Shown here piece by piece: positions 11,493 through 19,565 of a DNA stretch of 64,000 nucleotides. The notes below the pieces were generated by a model. That model was given only the letters and a program-made list of their open reading frames with translations, was not told the DNA's origin and did no database searches. Location of the stretch: assembly GCF_008122205.1 (NCBI RefSeq), contig NZ_PHNJ01000002.1, positions 558,001 to 622,000 of the forward strand, written 5' to 3'. The position numbers and the translations under genes were made by a program. How positions within the stretch are numbered: position 1 is the stretch's first letter; every line of letters starts with the position of its first letter. This DNA comes from Natronococcus pandeyae. GTDB taxonomy: Archaea; Halobacteriota; Halobacteria; Halobacteriales; Natrialbaceae.

Positions 11493-11618
11493 ATGACCGA
11501 CCTAACCCAATACCTAAAGAAGCACCCACGAATGATCGGCGTCCTATTCACGATCTTGTTAGTGATCTCTAATGTAGGAACTGTAGCAGCTAATGGCAGT
11601 TCATATACTGGTCCATAA
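11493..11618 (+). CDS. 41-residue hydrophobic peptide (DUF7503-like)
   Basis: This small gene starts with MTDLTQYLKKHPRMIGVLF, followed by a hydrophobic stretch (residues 14-33) ending in VAANGSSYTGP. It resembles a signal peptide or a single membrane helix with a tiny exposed tail. The charged N-terminus with HPRMIGVLF is, from memory, typical of a family of very short haloarchaeal proteins (DUF7503). It ends 4 bases before the convergent stop of CHAT copy 2 and is divergent from CHAT copy 1 across 369 bases. A TATA-like TTATATTAG lies 40-50 bases upstream. Position between two protease genes suggests a linked role as substrate, effector or regulator, which is inference. Confidence 0.65.
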   Translation: MTDLTQYLKKHPRMIGVLFTILLVISNVGTVAANGSSYTGP

Positions 11619-11622
11619 ATAC

Positions 11623-13695
11623 TCATTGAGTATCAATATGGATTTCATCGCTCCAACAAACTGATTCGCCAAATAAAACAGGAAATTTTCCTTGAGCAAG
11701 AAAATCTCTAAACTGATCTCTTCCGACTTGAACTTCTTGGGTTTTTCCGGGAACTAAATGATAAGAATCAATGGGACCCAAATGTGGAGTAAATAAACTT
11801 CCCACTTTAGCTTGTACAGAATCATATATGTATATTTCTGCTGATATTTTATCCCCGATATTTTTCACAACACATGAATTTGGCACCTCCGTTTCTGATT
11901 GAGCGATCGTTGTCATTCCATCACCCACTATTAAATACTGTTTCCCTATTATACTTTCATTCTTAGCAATAGATAAGGCACCATAGAGAGGGAAACCTTG
12001 GTTCAGTAACTGAGCGATTGTACTCCCAACTCTCACCGCCCCACTGTTAACGACATCACCAAGAGTTACAATACCACCAATGCTTCCTGCTTCAACAAGG
12101 TGCAATCCTTGATTATGGGACTGGCAAGCATTCAACAAGAAGGCTTTGACACTTACCTTTTCAATTTCAGATGCATTCAATTTCCCATCTGAACACTGAA
12201 AACCATTCCCATCAATATGACCAATATAGTGCAAAAAGTCGCTCTCAGTTGTCAATAACTGCTCTAGTTCATTTATTGTAACGTCATGGTGTACGGTGAC
12301 ATCAAACGGAAGTTCTTCACGACTTCCATAAATATTGTTCACTGATTTGAGTTCTTTATGCATATCTAGGTCATTACATACGACTTGGATCTCAATAGGA
12401 TCTGACCGGGGATTTCGGCCAATGCTGTTTTCAAATGCCGAGAGTGGGGTTGTACTGACAATCTCTGAAGTGTTTTGGCTATTCCATACTTGCTGTATAG
12501 TTGGTGGTGTCGATTCAACAATTGGGTTAGACGAGGTATCGTTACTCCGAACAGGATCTGTACTCCGAATAAGATTGCTCCGTGTAAATTCTGAAATGGC
12601 TTGTGCTTGGTCTCCGTTGGGTGACTGAATATCTTCACTCTCTGACTGGATATTTATTGTAGAGAGGCTATTAGATATAAATGGGAGAAATTCGACGAAC
12701 TCTTTTTTTGGTTTGAGTTTTGTCTCAAGCCGCCACTCTGAAAAGTACGGCTTGATGGCCGAGAATGGTACACTAAAATAAGTCTCGAGTTGCTTGGGAA
12801 GCGATTGCTTATATACAGGTTCGATTTCGAAATCGAGGACTGATTCGACTGCATTCTGTTCGCGAAGGGGAAGTGGTGTAATTCCTTCCGTCCGGACTAT
12901 ACAGTCGAGAAAGAACACGTGCTTGAGAATACGCCTAACGGTCGATTCGAAACCTCTCTCTCCGATAAGTGTGCGGTTGTACCCTGTCTCAGTGGTGAGT
13001 TGTGGCACTGAACCCGGTACGATTTTGGCACCAAGATAGTACGCGAGCGGGGCGACTACAAACACATGCTCAAGAGTCAGCGGCACTTCGATCTCGATAC
13101 CTGTTTTCGGCTGCTTCAACTCGCTGGGAATAGCAAGTTCAGATCCTAATTTGACAGCTGGTGGATGTCCGCGCAAAGTTGGATAGGATCGCTCAGCTGT
13201 CGTCGTTTTCAGCGCCGAGCCAAACATTGAGACCGTCTGCATCACGTCAACTGGATCAGACGTTGTGGTAATTGTTCTTGCGGGGCGAGTATGACGGGAT
13301 CGCGCACCAACTATCACTGATGACGTCTTACCAAAGCTGACGTGGGTGCGTTCCGTATCGGAATATACCTGTACAGAGTCCTTGACATGGGCATATACTT
13401 TCAACGGTCCAGATAGATCGAGCGTGTATTTGCCGTCCGGAAGAAACGCCTGTTGGTCTGGCTTCACTTCGGCGACCATCGATCCGTCGCTTCCGCGGAT
13501 GTAGATGTGATTGTTTGACGGAAGTGTTATCGTATCGGTCGTAATCCTGACTGCTGCATCGACAGGATACTGAATCTGATTACAGTCGACGGGCTCCGGC
13601 GAAACTGGCTCGTGCGTTGTGAGCCGATAACGATGCCGCTCAATCCGGTCGATAATCTCCAACCCGTCCTTCGTCGGCTCGAATGTCGGTTTCAT
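11623..13695 (-). CDS. CHAT-domain (caspase-like) protease, copy 2
   Basis: This 690-residue paralogue of the 9108-11123 product has the same architecture: a beta-rich N-terminus ending in ERSYPTLRGHPP, a middle block with LAYYLGAKIVPGS and KHVFFLDCIVRTEG, a Ser/Thr/Asn-rich linker (about 370-420), and a C-terminal CHAT domain. The predicted dyad is H493 (HYIGHID) and C524 (LLNACQSH), followed by AGSIGGIV. The last 195 residues align with copy 1 without a gap, so the catalytic part is under selection. The 5' third of the gene is much more G+C-rich than the 3' part. It lies 86 bases downstream of the RecA-like gene on the same strand and probably shares its transcript. Confidence 0.8.
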   Translation of the reverse strand: MKPTFEPTKDGLEIIDRIERHRYRLTTHEPVSPEPVDCNQIQYPVDAAVRITTDTITLPSNNHIYIRGSDGSMVAEVKPDQQAFLPDGKYTLDLSGPLKVYAHVKDSVQVYSDTERTHVSFGKTSSVIVGARSRHTRPARTITTTSDPVDVMQTVSMFGSALKTTTAERSYPTLRGHPPAVKLGSELAIPSELKQPKTGIEIEVPLTLEHVFVVAPLAYYLGAKIVPGSVPQLTTETGYNRTLIGERGFESTVRRILKHVFFLDCIVRTEGITPLPLREQNAVESVLDFEIEPVYKQSLPKQLETYFSVPFSAIKPYFSEWRLETKLKPKKEFVEFLPFISNSLSTINIQSESEDIQSPNGDQAQAISEFTRSNLIRSTDPVRSNDTSSNPIVESTPPTIQQVWNSQNTSEIVSTTPLSAFENSIGRNPRSDPIEIQVVCNDLDMHKELKSVNNIYGSREELPFDVTVHHDVTINELEQLLTTESDFLHYIGHIDGNGFQCSDGKLNASEIEKVSVKAFLLNACQSHNQGLHLVEAGSIGGIVTLGDVVNSGAVRVGSTIAQLLNQGFPLYGALSIAKNESIIGKQYLIVGDGMTTIAQSETEVPNSCVVKNIGDKISAEIYIYDSVQAKVGSLFTPHLGPIDSYHLVPGKTQEVQVGRDQFRDFLAQGKFPVLFGESVCWSDEIHIDTQ

Positions 13696-13781
13696 CTGCG
13701 AAGATAGCTCGTCAGTAGTCCGCCTCTGGAGGTGTTCGATACCTGTTTCAGATTCTCATCAGACATACGAACGCGGTTGTT

Positions 13782-14480
13782 TCATACCTCCGTCGTCGAA
13801 ATCCATCCGGAACAGAGCGTGCCACCCTTGAGCGACCATCGCTCCTGAGAGACTCCGTTTCGTTCCCGTAGCTCGACGATGACGTCGAACAGCGGCGAGA
13901 GAACCGGAGCGATATCCGCGTCTCGTTCGACCGGCAGGTGGTAATGAATCATCCCCCCCGCATCCCTCGTTCGACCGTTAGTGAGGTGAATAAAGCGGAA
14001 GACTCGTTCCCTCCCGTACTCCTCGAGCAGCGGGAGCAACGAGTCGACGCCGATCCGAAGCTCGGAGGGCTCGAGTCCGTCGGCAGCCGTTTCGAGATTT
14101 TCGATCGCGCTCGAGATCGCGACGCCGAGGTCGACGATCGAGTCGGTGCTGGTCGATGTCTCGGGAATCGCCGAGATTGGGGACGAATCGGCTGCGGCGG
14201 CGCTGCGGGTCTGGACGTCGTGAGTGATGACGCTGAGTCTGTCTGCCGTTCGCTCGCTCACGACGTCGAAGACGTCACGCGTTCCCCCGGCCGTCGACAC
14301 CAGGATCCGTCGACGTGGGCGCTCGATGGCGTGTCCGAGAAGTCGGCGACAGGTTTCCGTCTGCTGGCTGGCTCGAGTGGACCCGACGACGAGCACGCTT
14401 GCACCCTGGCGTTTCAACCGGGAGAGTTCCTCGATAAACGCGTCGTCCGGCCCGCCACGGCGGTCGGTCTCCGAGAACAT
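13782..14480 (-). CDS. RecA/KaiC-like haloarchaeal protein (DUF7504-like)
   Basis: This 232-residue protein has an alpha/beta fold typical of haloarchaeal KaiC/RecA-like proteins that lack a good Walker A loop. The first strand ASVLVVGST is followed by RASQQTETCRRLLG rather than GxxGxGKT. Near the C-terminus IHYHLPVERD and FDVIVELRE are followed by RWSLKGG. I associate this pattern with the DUF7504 family from memory. An ATG start was preferred over the GTG immediately before it. It is the first gene of a probable two-gene unit with CHAT copy 2, and its base composition is normal for the chromosome. It may be a sensor or scaffold; no enzymatic role is visible. Confidence 0.6.
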   Translation of the reverse strand: MFSETDRRGGPDDAFIEELSRLKRQGASVLVVGSTRASQQTETCRRLLGHAIERPRRRILVSTAGGTRDVFDVVSERTADRLSVITHDVQTRSAAAADSSPISAIPETSTSTDSIVDLGVAISSAIENLETAADGLEPSELRIGVDSLLPLLEEYGRERVFRFIHLTNGRTRDAGGMIHYHLPVERDADIAPVLSPLFDVIVELRERNGVSQERWSLKGGTLCSGWISTTEV

Positions 14481-14577
14481 CACTACTATGTTCCAGCGCT
14501 ATGTGGTGTAAAACATTAAACGTTCGGGTAGCTGAATCCGCGGGGAGCGGTAAGGCGTACGGCAGTTCGCCCGTGAG

Positions 14578-15333
14578 TCAATCTGCGGCGGGCCCGCTTC
14601 CGCCGACGTACGCGCGCGTCGCCTCTACGAGCACCTGTCGGTAACTGCTCGAGTCGGGGTCGCGAGCGAGTTCCCGGAAACGGCGTTTGAACTCCTCGAA
14701 CTCGATGTGCGGGGCGTCCATCGCGGCCGCGTGTGCGAGGTCGTACAGTCGGTGATCGTCGTCGACGAGTTCGTGTCGCTCCGCGAGTGCGAGTGCGAAG
14801 GCCGCGTTGACCGCCGTGATTTCGGGATCTGCACTCGCCGAAAGCCGTTCGAACCCGGGTCGAGGTGGACTCTCGGGTCGGTCGGCGACCGCCGCCGCGA
14901 GACTCGACTCGAAAAACGAGAGTAATTTTTCACCGGGGCCGACCGCGAGTGTGATGTCGTCGGCGTAGATGTCCTTCATGTGGTTCGCGATCTGGTAGCA
15001 GTGCGAGAGCTTTCGGCGTTCGACGCTCTTCCCGGCCAGCGCGAGGTAGAGCACCTCCTCGGTGGACTGGATGTGTGAGGGGTGTTCCTGCTCGTAGCGA
15101 GCCATGTGGGCGAGTTCGTGGAGGGCGAGTTCGCGGGCCATCGCGCTCGAGGCGGCCTGTCGTGAGATGTTCAGGACGTGCCTGTCGTCGTAATGGCCGG
15201 CCCAGGTGCGGACGTCAGGGTCGTCGCGCAGCTGGACGTAGACCGGCAGCGAGAGGTCGTGTTCTGTTTCGAAGAGGTCACGGGCGCTTAGAAATGGAGA
15301 GGTCGGGCCCGTGCCCTGTACGCGGAGCTTCAT
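14578..15333 (-). CDS. DUF5781 family zinc-metalloprotease-like protein
   Basis: This 251-residue protein contains a zincin-type motif HELAH at residues 72-76, inside ALHELAHMARYEQEH. That suggests a soluble metalloprotease or a derivative, with a third ligand that cannot be assigned by eye. The rest is helical, with many alanines in the second half. I recall the family as DUF5781, conserved in haloarchaea. It lies on the strand opposite to EF-2 and is oriented like the CHAT genes. A TATA-like sequence ATATTTATG lies directly before the start. Confidence 0.7.
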   Translation of the reverse strand: MKLRVQGTGPTSPFLSARDLFETEHDLSLPVYVQLRDDPDVRTWAGHYDDRHVLNISRQAASSAMARELALHELAHMARYEQEHPSHIQSTEEVLYLALAGKSVERRKLSHCYQIANHMKDIYADDITLAVGPGEKLLSFFESSLAAAVADRPESPPRPGFERLSASADPEITAVNAAFALALAERHELVDDDHRLYDLAHAAAMDAPHIEFEEFKRRFRELARDPDSSSYRQVLVEATRAYVGGSGPAAD

Positions 15334-15513
15334 AGATATTTATGACAGGCGATCCGCGAATAAGATTCTTGCGCTCAGTTTCACCGAACTGATGTGGAGA
15401 CATACCGCATCGTCCCTTTTCTGTAGCTTTGGTCAACTCTTTCACCGACCTACTGAACGAGCATCAATTGACATCTGATAGGAAAAAGTCTCGGTTACCA
15501 GCGGAGATAGTAT

Positions 15514-15612
15514 CGTGTCTGGAGATATCAAACTCGAGTTGTACGATGGGAAGATCGACGAGTGGAAGACGCTGTCTTAAATGAGGGCGACGAATCGCTC
15601 GAGGTCGAACGG
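15514..15612 (+). pseudogene. Possible frameshifted gene remnant
   Basis: A GTG-initiated frame reads as an acidic, protein-like peptide (DIKLELYDGKIDEWKTLS) and stops. The next frame continues plausibly as VLNEGDESLEVERS. The two pieces would join by one frameshift. The family is unknown and the stretch is short, so this is only a hint of a decayed gene in the gap between the DUF5781 and DUF5518 genes. Confidence 0.2.
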
Positions 15613-16140
15613 TCAGTGGTGTTTTTCGTTCGTGGGTGCCGATCTGTTCGTGACGGTCGCACCGATGACTCCACCGAGGGCGCCGATCCCGGCCGCGATA
15701 GCGATCAGTGCAACGTAGAAGAACGCGATGATGCCGAATAACACGAGCATCGATCCGGGGTCGAAGCTCAGGGGTGAAAACAAGAAGAACACGATCCCGA
15801 ACACGAGCAAGAGCCCGGGCATCGTAGCCAGTGCCGCAGCCAGGCCACCGGTAATAGCGCTCTCACGTCTGTCGCATCCACGGAGGTATCCCGAAGCGAT
15901 TCCACCGACGATCTGTCCGAAGATCGGAAAGATATATCCGCTGAACAGGACGACGGCAGCACCGACGCCGATGGCGGACAACCTGCTGGTCGACTCGGTG
16001 ACCGCTCCCGTACCATTGGCCTGGGATCGTGTCGACTGCTTTCGGGAATCCTGATTCGTCGAGTGGTCTTTCATGTGCTCCGTGCTGAATCCGAACTGGT
16101 TATCTGCTGTTCTCACTGTAGCACTGTCCGTTCGCCGCAT
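15613..16140 (-). CDS. DUF5518-like membrane protein
   Basis: This 175-residue protein has a polar N-terminal tail of about 55 residues followed by three or four hydrophobic segments: IGVGAAVVLFSGYIFPIFGQ, GGLAAALATMPGLLLVFGIV, MLVLFGIIAFFYVALIAIAAG and a glycine-rich end. The GGIASGYLRGCDRRESAITGG loop between the first two matches the pattern I remember for the haloarchaeal DUF5518 family. A start at the internal methionine 23 is also possible. Function is unknown. Confidence 0.6.
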   Translation of the reverse strand: MRRTDSATVRTADNQFGFSTEHMKDHSTNQDSRKQSTRSQANGTGAVTESTSRLSAIGVGAAVVLFSGYIFPIFGQIVGGIASGYLRGCDRRESAITGGLAAALATMPGLLLVFGIVFFLFSPLSFDPGSMLVLFGIIAFFYVALIAIAAGIGALGGVIGATVTNRSAPTNEKHH

Positions 16141-16570
16141 TGTGGTCGGCGGTTTCTGATGGTTTCACCTGGCGTGATATCTGGGCTAGCAGTGTCGGTC
16201 CGCGGTGGATCGTGAGTAACGGATGCAGCCGACATCCATGGCACAGCGATCTACTACCACAGACCAGTGTGAACTACTCGCTCCCACATAACAACGGCTA
16301 GAATATAATTTCTTGGTATATTGAACATAATACCAGTCCGCTATAGCTGGTGTGAAATAGTTGCGTGTCTGCGTCAGCCGCTGTTGTGGACTGGAAGCTT
16401 CGGTTACCACAGATTACCTCGTCGCAGTTGCTGGCATCGGACCCGAAATTCCTGCGTGCTATTCTCTCCCGCAATTTGGACATTCGGCGTGTTCGACGGG
16501 CACGAGCGGCGATTTCGGGGCGACGACGAAACACTACCCTTTTGACCCCGCTACCGGTATTGGTGGATAT
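16141..16570. other. Intergenic region upstream of EF-2
   Basis: These 430 bases lie between the divergent DUF5518 gene and EF-2. An open frame runs in from 16361 upstream of the EF-2 start, but its sequence is not conserved EF-2 sequence. No RNA gene or repeat was recognised. The stretch just before the ATG contains CACTACCCTTTTGACC, which may include promoter elements. Confidence 0.4.
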
Positions 16571-18757
16571 ATGGGCCGACGCAAGAAGATCGTTCAAGAG
16601 TGTGAACGGTTGATGGACAATCCGGAGAACATCCGGAACATCGCCATCGCCGCTCACGTCGACCACGGTAAAACGACCCTTTCTGACAACCTCCTCGCTG
16701 GTGCCGGCATGATCTCCGACGAGACCGCTGGCGAACAGCTCGCGATGGACACGGAGGAAGACGAGCAGGAACGTGGGATCACCATCGACGCGGCAAACGT
16801 TTCGATGACCCACGAGTACGAGGATACCAACCACCTCATCAACCTCATCGACACGCCGGGCCACGTCGACTTCGGTGGCGACGTGACTCGAGCCATGCGC
16901 GCCGTCGACGGTGCGCTGGTCGTCGTCGACGCCGTCGAAGGCGCCATGCCTCAGACGGAGACGGTGCTGCGACAGGCACTTCGGGAGGGCGTCAAGCCGA
17001 CCCTGTTCATCAACAAGGTCGACCGCCTGATCTCCGAACTGCAGGAAGGGCCCGAAGAGATGCAACAGCGTCTCGTCTCGGTCATCAACGACGTCAACGA
17101 ACTCATTCGCGGCATGACCGAGGAGATGGACGATATCGACGACTGGACGGTCTCCGTCGAGGACGGAACCGTCGGTTTCGGATCCGCACTCTACAAGTGG
17201 GGTGTCTCCATGCCCTCGATGCAGCGGACCGGCATGGACTTCGGCGAGATCATGGAACTCGAGCGAAACGACGAGCGTCAGGAGCTCCACGAGCGCACGC
17301 CCCTGTCGGACGTCGTCCTCGACATGGTCTGTGAGCACTTCCCGAACCCTGTCGACGCACAGCCCCGTCGTATCCCGCGCATCTGGCGCGGTGACGACGA
17401 GTCCGAACTCGCGGAGTCGATGCGTCTGGTCGACGAGGACGGAGAGGTCGTCCTGATGGTCACCGACATCGGCATGGACCCCCACGCAGGCGAGATCGCT
17501 TCCGGCCGTGTCTTCTCGGGGACGCTCGAGAAGGGCCAGGAGCTGTACGTCTCCGGTACCGCGGGCAAGAACCGCGTCCAGTCCGTCGGGATCTACATGG
17601 GTGGCGAGCGCGAGGAAGTCGAAAACGTTCCGGCGGGGAACATCGCCGCCGTAACCGGCCTTCGCGACGCCATCGCCGGTTCGACCGTCTCGAGCACGGA
17701 GATGACGCCCTTCGAGTCGATCGAACACATCTCCGAGCCGGTCATCACCAAGTCCGTCGAGGCCAAGAGCATGGACGACCTGCCGAAGCTCATCGAGGCG
17801 CTCCGGCAGTTCTCCAAGGAGGATCCGACGATCCAGATCGAGATCAACGAGGACACCGGCGAACACCTGATCTCCGGACAGGGTGAGCTCCACCTCGAGG
17901 TCATCACCCAGCGTATGGAGAAGAACCAGGGCATCCCCGTGAACACCGGCGAACCGATCGTCGTCTATCGCGAGCAGCCCCAGCGGTCGAGTGACGAGGT
18001 CGAGGGTATCTCGCCAAACCGTCACAACCGCTTTTACATCTCCATCGAGCCGATGGCCGACGACATCGTCGAAACGATCAAGCTGGGCGAGGCCTCGATG
18101 GACATGCCCGAACAGGAGCGCCGCGAGGCGCTGCAGGACGCCGGCATGGACAAGGACGACTCCCAGGACGTCGAGCACATCCACGGCTCGAACATCCTGC
18201 TGGACCAGACGAAGGGTATCCAGCACCTGAACGAGACGATGGAGCTGTTCATCGAGGGACTCGAGGACGCCCTCGACAACGGCCCGCTCGCGAACGAGCC
18301 GGTTCAGGGCTCGCTCATCCGCCTGCACGACGCTCGACTCCACGAGGACACCATCCACCGCGGTCCGGCACAGGTTATTCCCGCGACCCGAGAGGCCGTC
18401 CACAAGGCGCTGATCGACGGCCAGATCAAGATGCTCGAGCCGATGCAGGACGTCCGTATCGACGTGCCGAACGACCACATGGGCTCCGCCTCCGGCGAGA
18501 TCCAGGGTCGTCGTGGCCGCGTCGACGACATGTACCAGGAAGGCGACCTCATGGTCGTCGAGGGTATCGCGCCCGTCGACGAGATGATCGGCTTCGCGAG
18601 CGACATTCGCTCCGCGACCGAGGGTCGTGCCTCCTGGAACACGGAGAACGCCGGCTTCGAGGTCATGTCCGACTCGCTCCAGCGTGAGAAGATCATGGAG
18701 ATCCGAGAGCGCAAGGGCATGAAGCTCGAGCTGCCGCCGAGCATCGACTACATATAG
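16571..18757 (+). CDS. fusA: Translation elongation factor EF-2
   Basis: This is archaeal EF-2 (728 aa), the GTPase that drives ribosomal translocation. The start [15 protein letters not shown] was chosen because conserved family sequence begins there. GTPase motifs are AHVDHGKTT (28-36), the DTPGHVDF region and NKVDR. The diphthamide histidine is H596 in DTIHRGPAQ. Domain V and the C-terminus [19 protein letters not shown] are complete. It would normally lie near rps7; here the accessory island and two more genes separate them. Confidence 0.98.
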   Translation: MGRRKKIVQECERLMDNPENIRNIAIAAHVDHGKTTLSDNLLAGAGMISDETAGEQLAMDTEEDEQERGITIDAANVSMTHEYEDTNHLINLIDTPGHVDFGGDVTRAMRAVDGALVVVDAVEGAMPQTETVLRQALREGVKPTLFINKVDRLISELQEGPEEMQQRLVSVINDVNELIRGMTEEMDDIDDWTVSVEDGTVGFGSALYKWGVSMPSMQRTGMDFGEIMELERNDERQELHERTPLSDVVLDMVCEHFPNPVDAQPRRIPRIWRGDDESELAESMRLVDEDGEVVLMVTDIGMDPHAGEIASGRVFSGTLEKGQELYVSGTAGKNRVQSVGIYMGGEREEVENVPAGNIAAVTGLRDAIAGSTVSSTEMTPFESIEHISEPVITKSVEAKSMDDLPKLIEALRQFSKEDPTIQIEINEDTGEHLISGQGELHLEVITQRMEKNQGIPVNTGEPIVVYREQPQRSSDEVEGISPNRHNRFYISIEPMADDIVETIKLGEASMDMPEQERREALQDAGMDKDDSQDVEHIHGSNILLDQTKGIQHLNETMELFIEGLEDALDNGPLANEPVQGSLIRLHDARLHEDTIHRGPAQVIPATREAVHKALIDGQIKMLEPMQDVRIDVPNDHMGSASGEIQGRRGRVDDMYQEGDLMVVEGIAPVDEMIGFASDIRSATEGRASWNTENAGFEVMSDSLQREKIMEIRERKGMKLELPPSIDYI

Positions 18758-18921
18758 ACCGCGACGGCCGCGCGATTTCTACCGCAGTTCTTTCTCTCTC
18801 GATCCCGGATCCGCAGCGGCGGCGCTGTGCTCTCGAAATGAACCCCGTTCGTTCCGGTCCTCCGATCACTCCTGGTGAGTAAGAGGCACAACCGGTTGCG
18901 TCGCACCAGCGAGGCACAAAA

Positions 18922-18986
18922 TACGGTGTCGTGGCTGTGTCTCAGTACGGTGTCGTGGCCGTGTCTCAGTACGGTGTCGTGGCCAT
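18922..18986. repeat. Tandem repeat, 24-base unit, about 2.7 copies
   Basis: The unit TACGGTGTCGTGGC(T/C)GTG plus TCTCAG is repeated head to tail at 18922, 18946 and 18970, the third copy breaking off after TACGGTGTCGTGGCC. It lies between the convergent ends of the EF-2 gene and dacZ and stops just before the dacZ stop codon. It may act at the level of transcript ends, but no function is evident. Confidence 0.85.
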
Positions 18987-18989
18987 ATC

Positions 18990-19565
18990 TTACCCCTCAC
19001 GCCAGCGTGACGCGAGGTCGTCGTGTTCGATCGAATCGTACTCGCCGTCCCTGAAGACTGTGACGCGGCCGGTTTCCTGACTCAGCGTCAGCGTCGCGAC
19101 GACGGGGTCCCGGAGTGAGGTATCGAGCGCGCTCATGTGGCGGGTTCCCATCCAGTCCGCGTAGCCGTCGCCCTCGTGGGGATGGTCGCGAAACCGAACC
19201 ATCTGCTCCTGAACGACGCCATCGACGCTGACGACGACCGCGCCATCGTTCTCGAGCGCGACTGGCTGGGCAGCCTCGTAGAAGGCGTCGAGATCCGCGA
19301 GGACCTCACGACTACCGTCGACCGGCCAGCGGTTGTCACCCATCGGGTCGGCGAAATCGGTGATCGATCGGCCCGCGACGATAGCGAAATAGGTCCCCGG
19401 CCCGCGGATTCTGGGCTCGTTCCAGCCGTCGAACGACAGCGAGATACTCTCGAGACAGTACCGAATCGCGTCGATCAGTCGTCTGACTCGGTCGTGGCGT
19501 TCGTAGGGAATCTCCAGGTGACGGTCCATCGGTCGGAGGGACTGTTCACTCTCGTTCGCCGGCAC
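18990..19565 (-). CDS. dacZ: Diadenylate cyclase DacZ (c-di-AMP synthase)
   Basis: This protein condenses two ATP into cyclic di-AMP. It is 191 aa from the first methionine; an alternative start at residue 13 (position 19529) would avoid the 20-base overlap with serS. The DisA_N catalytic motifs are present: DGA at 107-109 in ENDGAVVVSVDG and RHMSA at 142-146 in GTRHMSALDTS. It lacks the DisA DNA-binding part, as expected for the archaeal DacZ type. It follows serS on the same strand and may be cotranscribed. Downstream genes with RCK_C domains are plausible targets of its product. Confidence 0.9.
   Translation of the reverse strand: MPANESEQSLRPMDRHLEIPYERHDRVRRLIDAIRYCLESISLSFDGWNEPRIRGPGTYFAIVAGRSITDFADPMGDNRWPVDGSREVLADLDAFYEAAQPVALENDGAVVVSVDGVVQEQMVRFRDHPHEGDGYADWMGTRHMSALDTSLRDPVVATLTLSQETGRVTVFRDGEYDSIEHDDLASRWREG

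Larger units (their letters stand above)
9060..13300. other. A+T-rich accessory island
   Basis: From just after rps7 to roughly the 5' third of the second CHAT gene the sequence is visibly A+T-rich, with runs such as AATATAAATTTTAATGG. The flanking str-operon and EF-2 DNA is strongly G+C-rich. Codon use in the genes here also differs, with many ATA, TTA and AGA codons. This indicates acquisition from elsewhere or a distinct selective regime. No transposase, integrase or clear terminal repeats were found at its edges. Confidence 0.7.

Noticed and set aside
9108-13695. CHAT genes as insertion-sequence transposases
   Set aside because: No DDE or HUH motifs, no terminal inverted repeats and no target duplications. 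The two proteins share a His/Cys protease pattern instead.
16361-16570. N-terminal extension of EF-2 by 70 residues
   Set aside because: The extra residues have no resemblance to EF-2, and the conserved protein starts exactly at ATG 16571.
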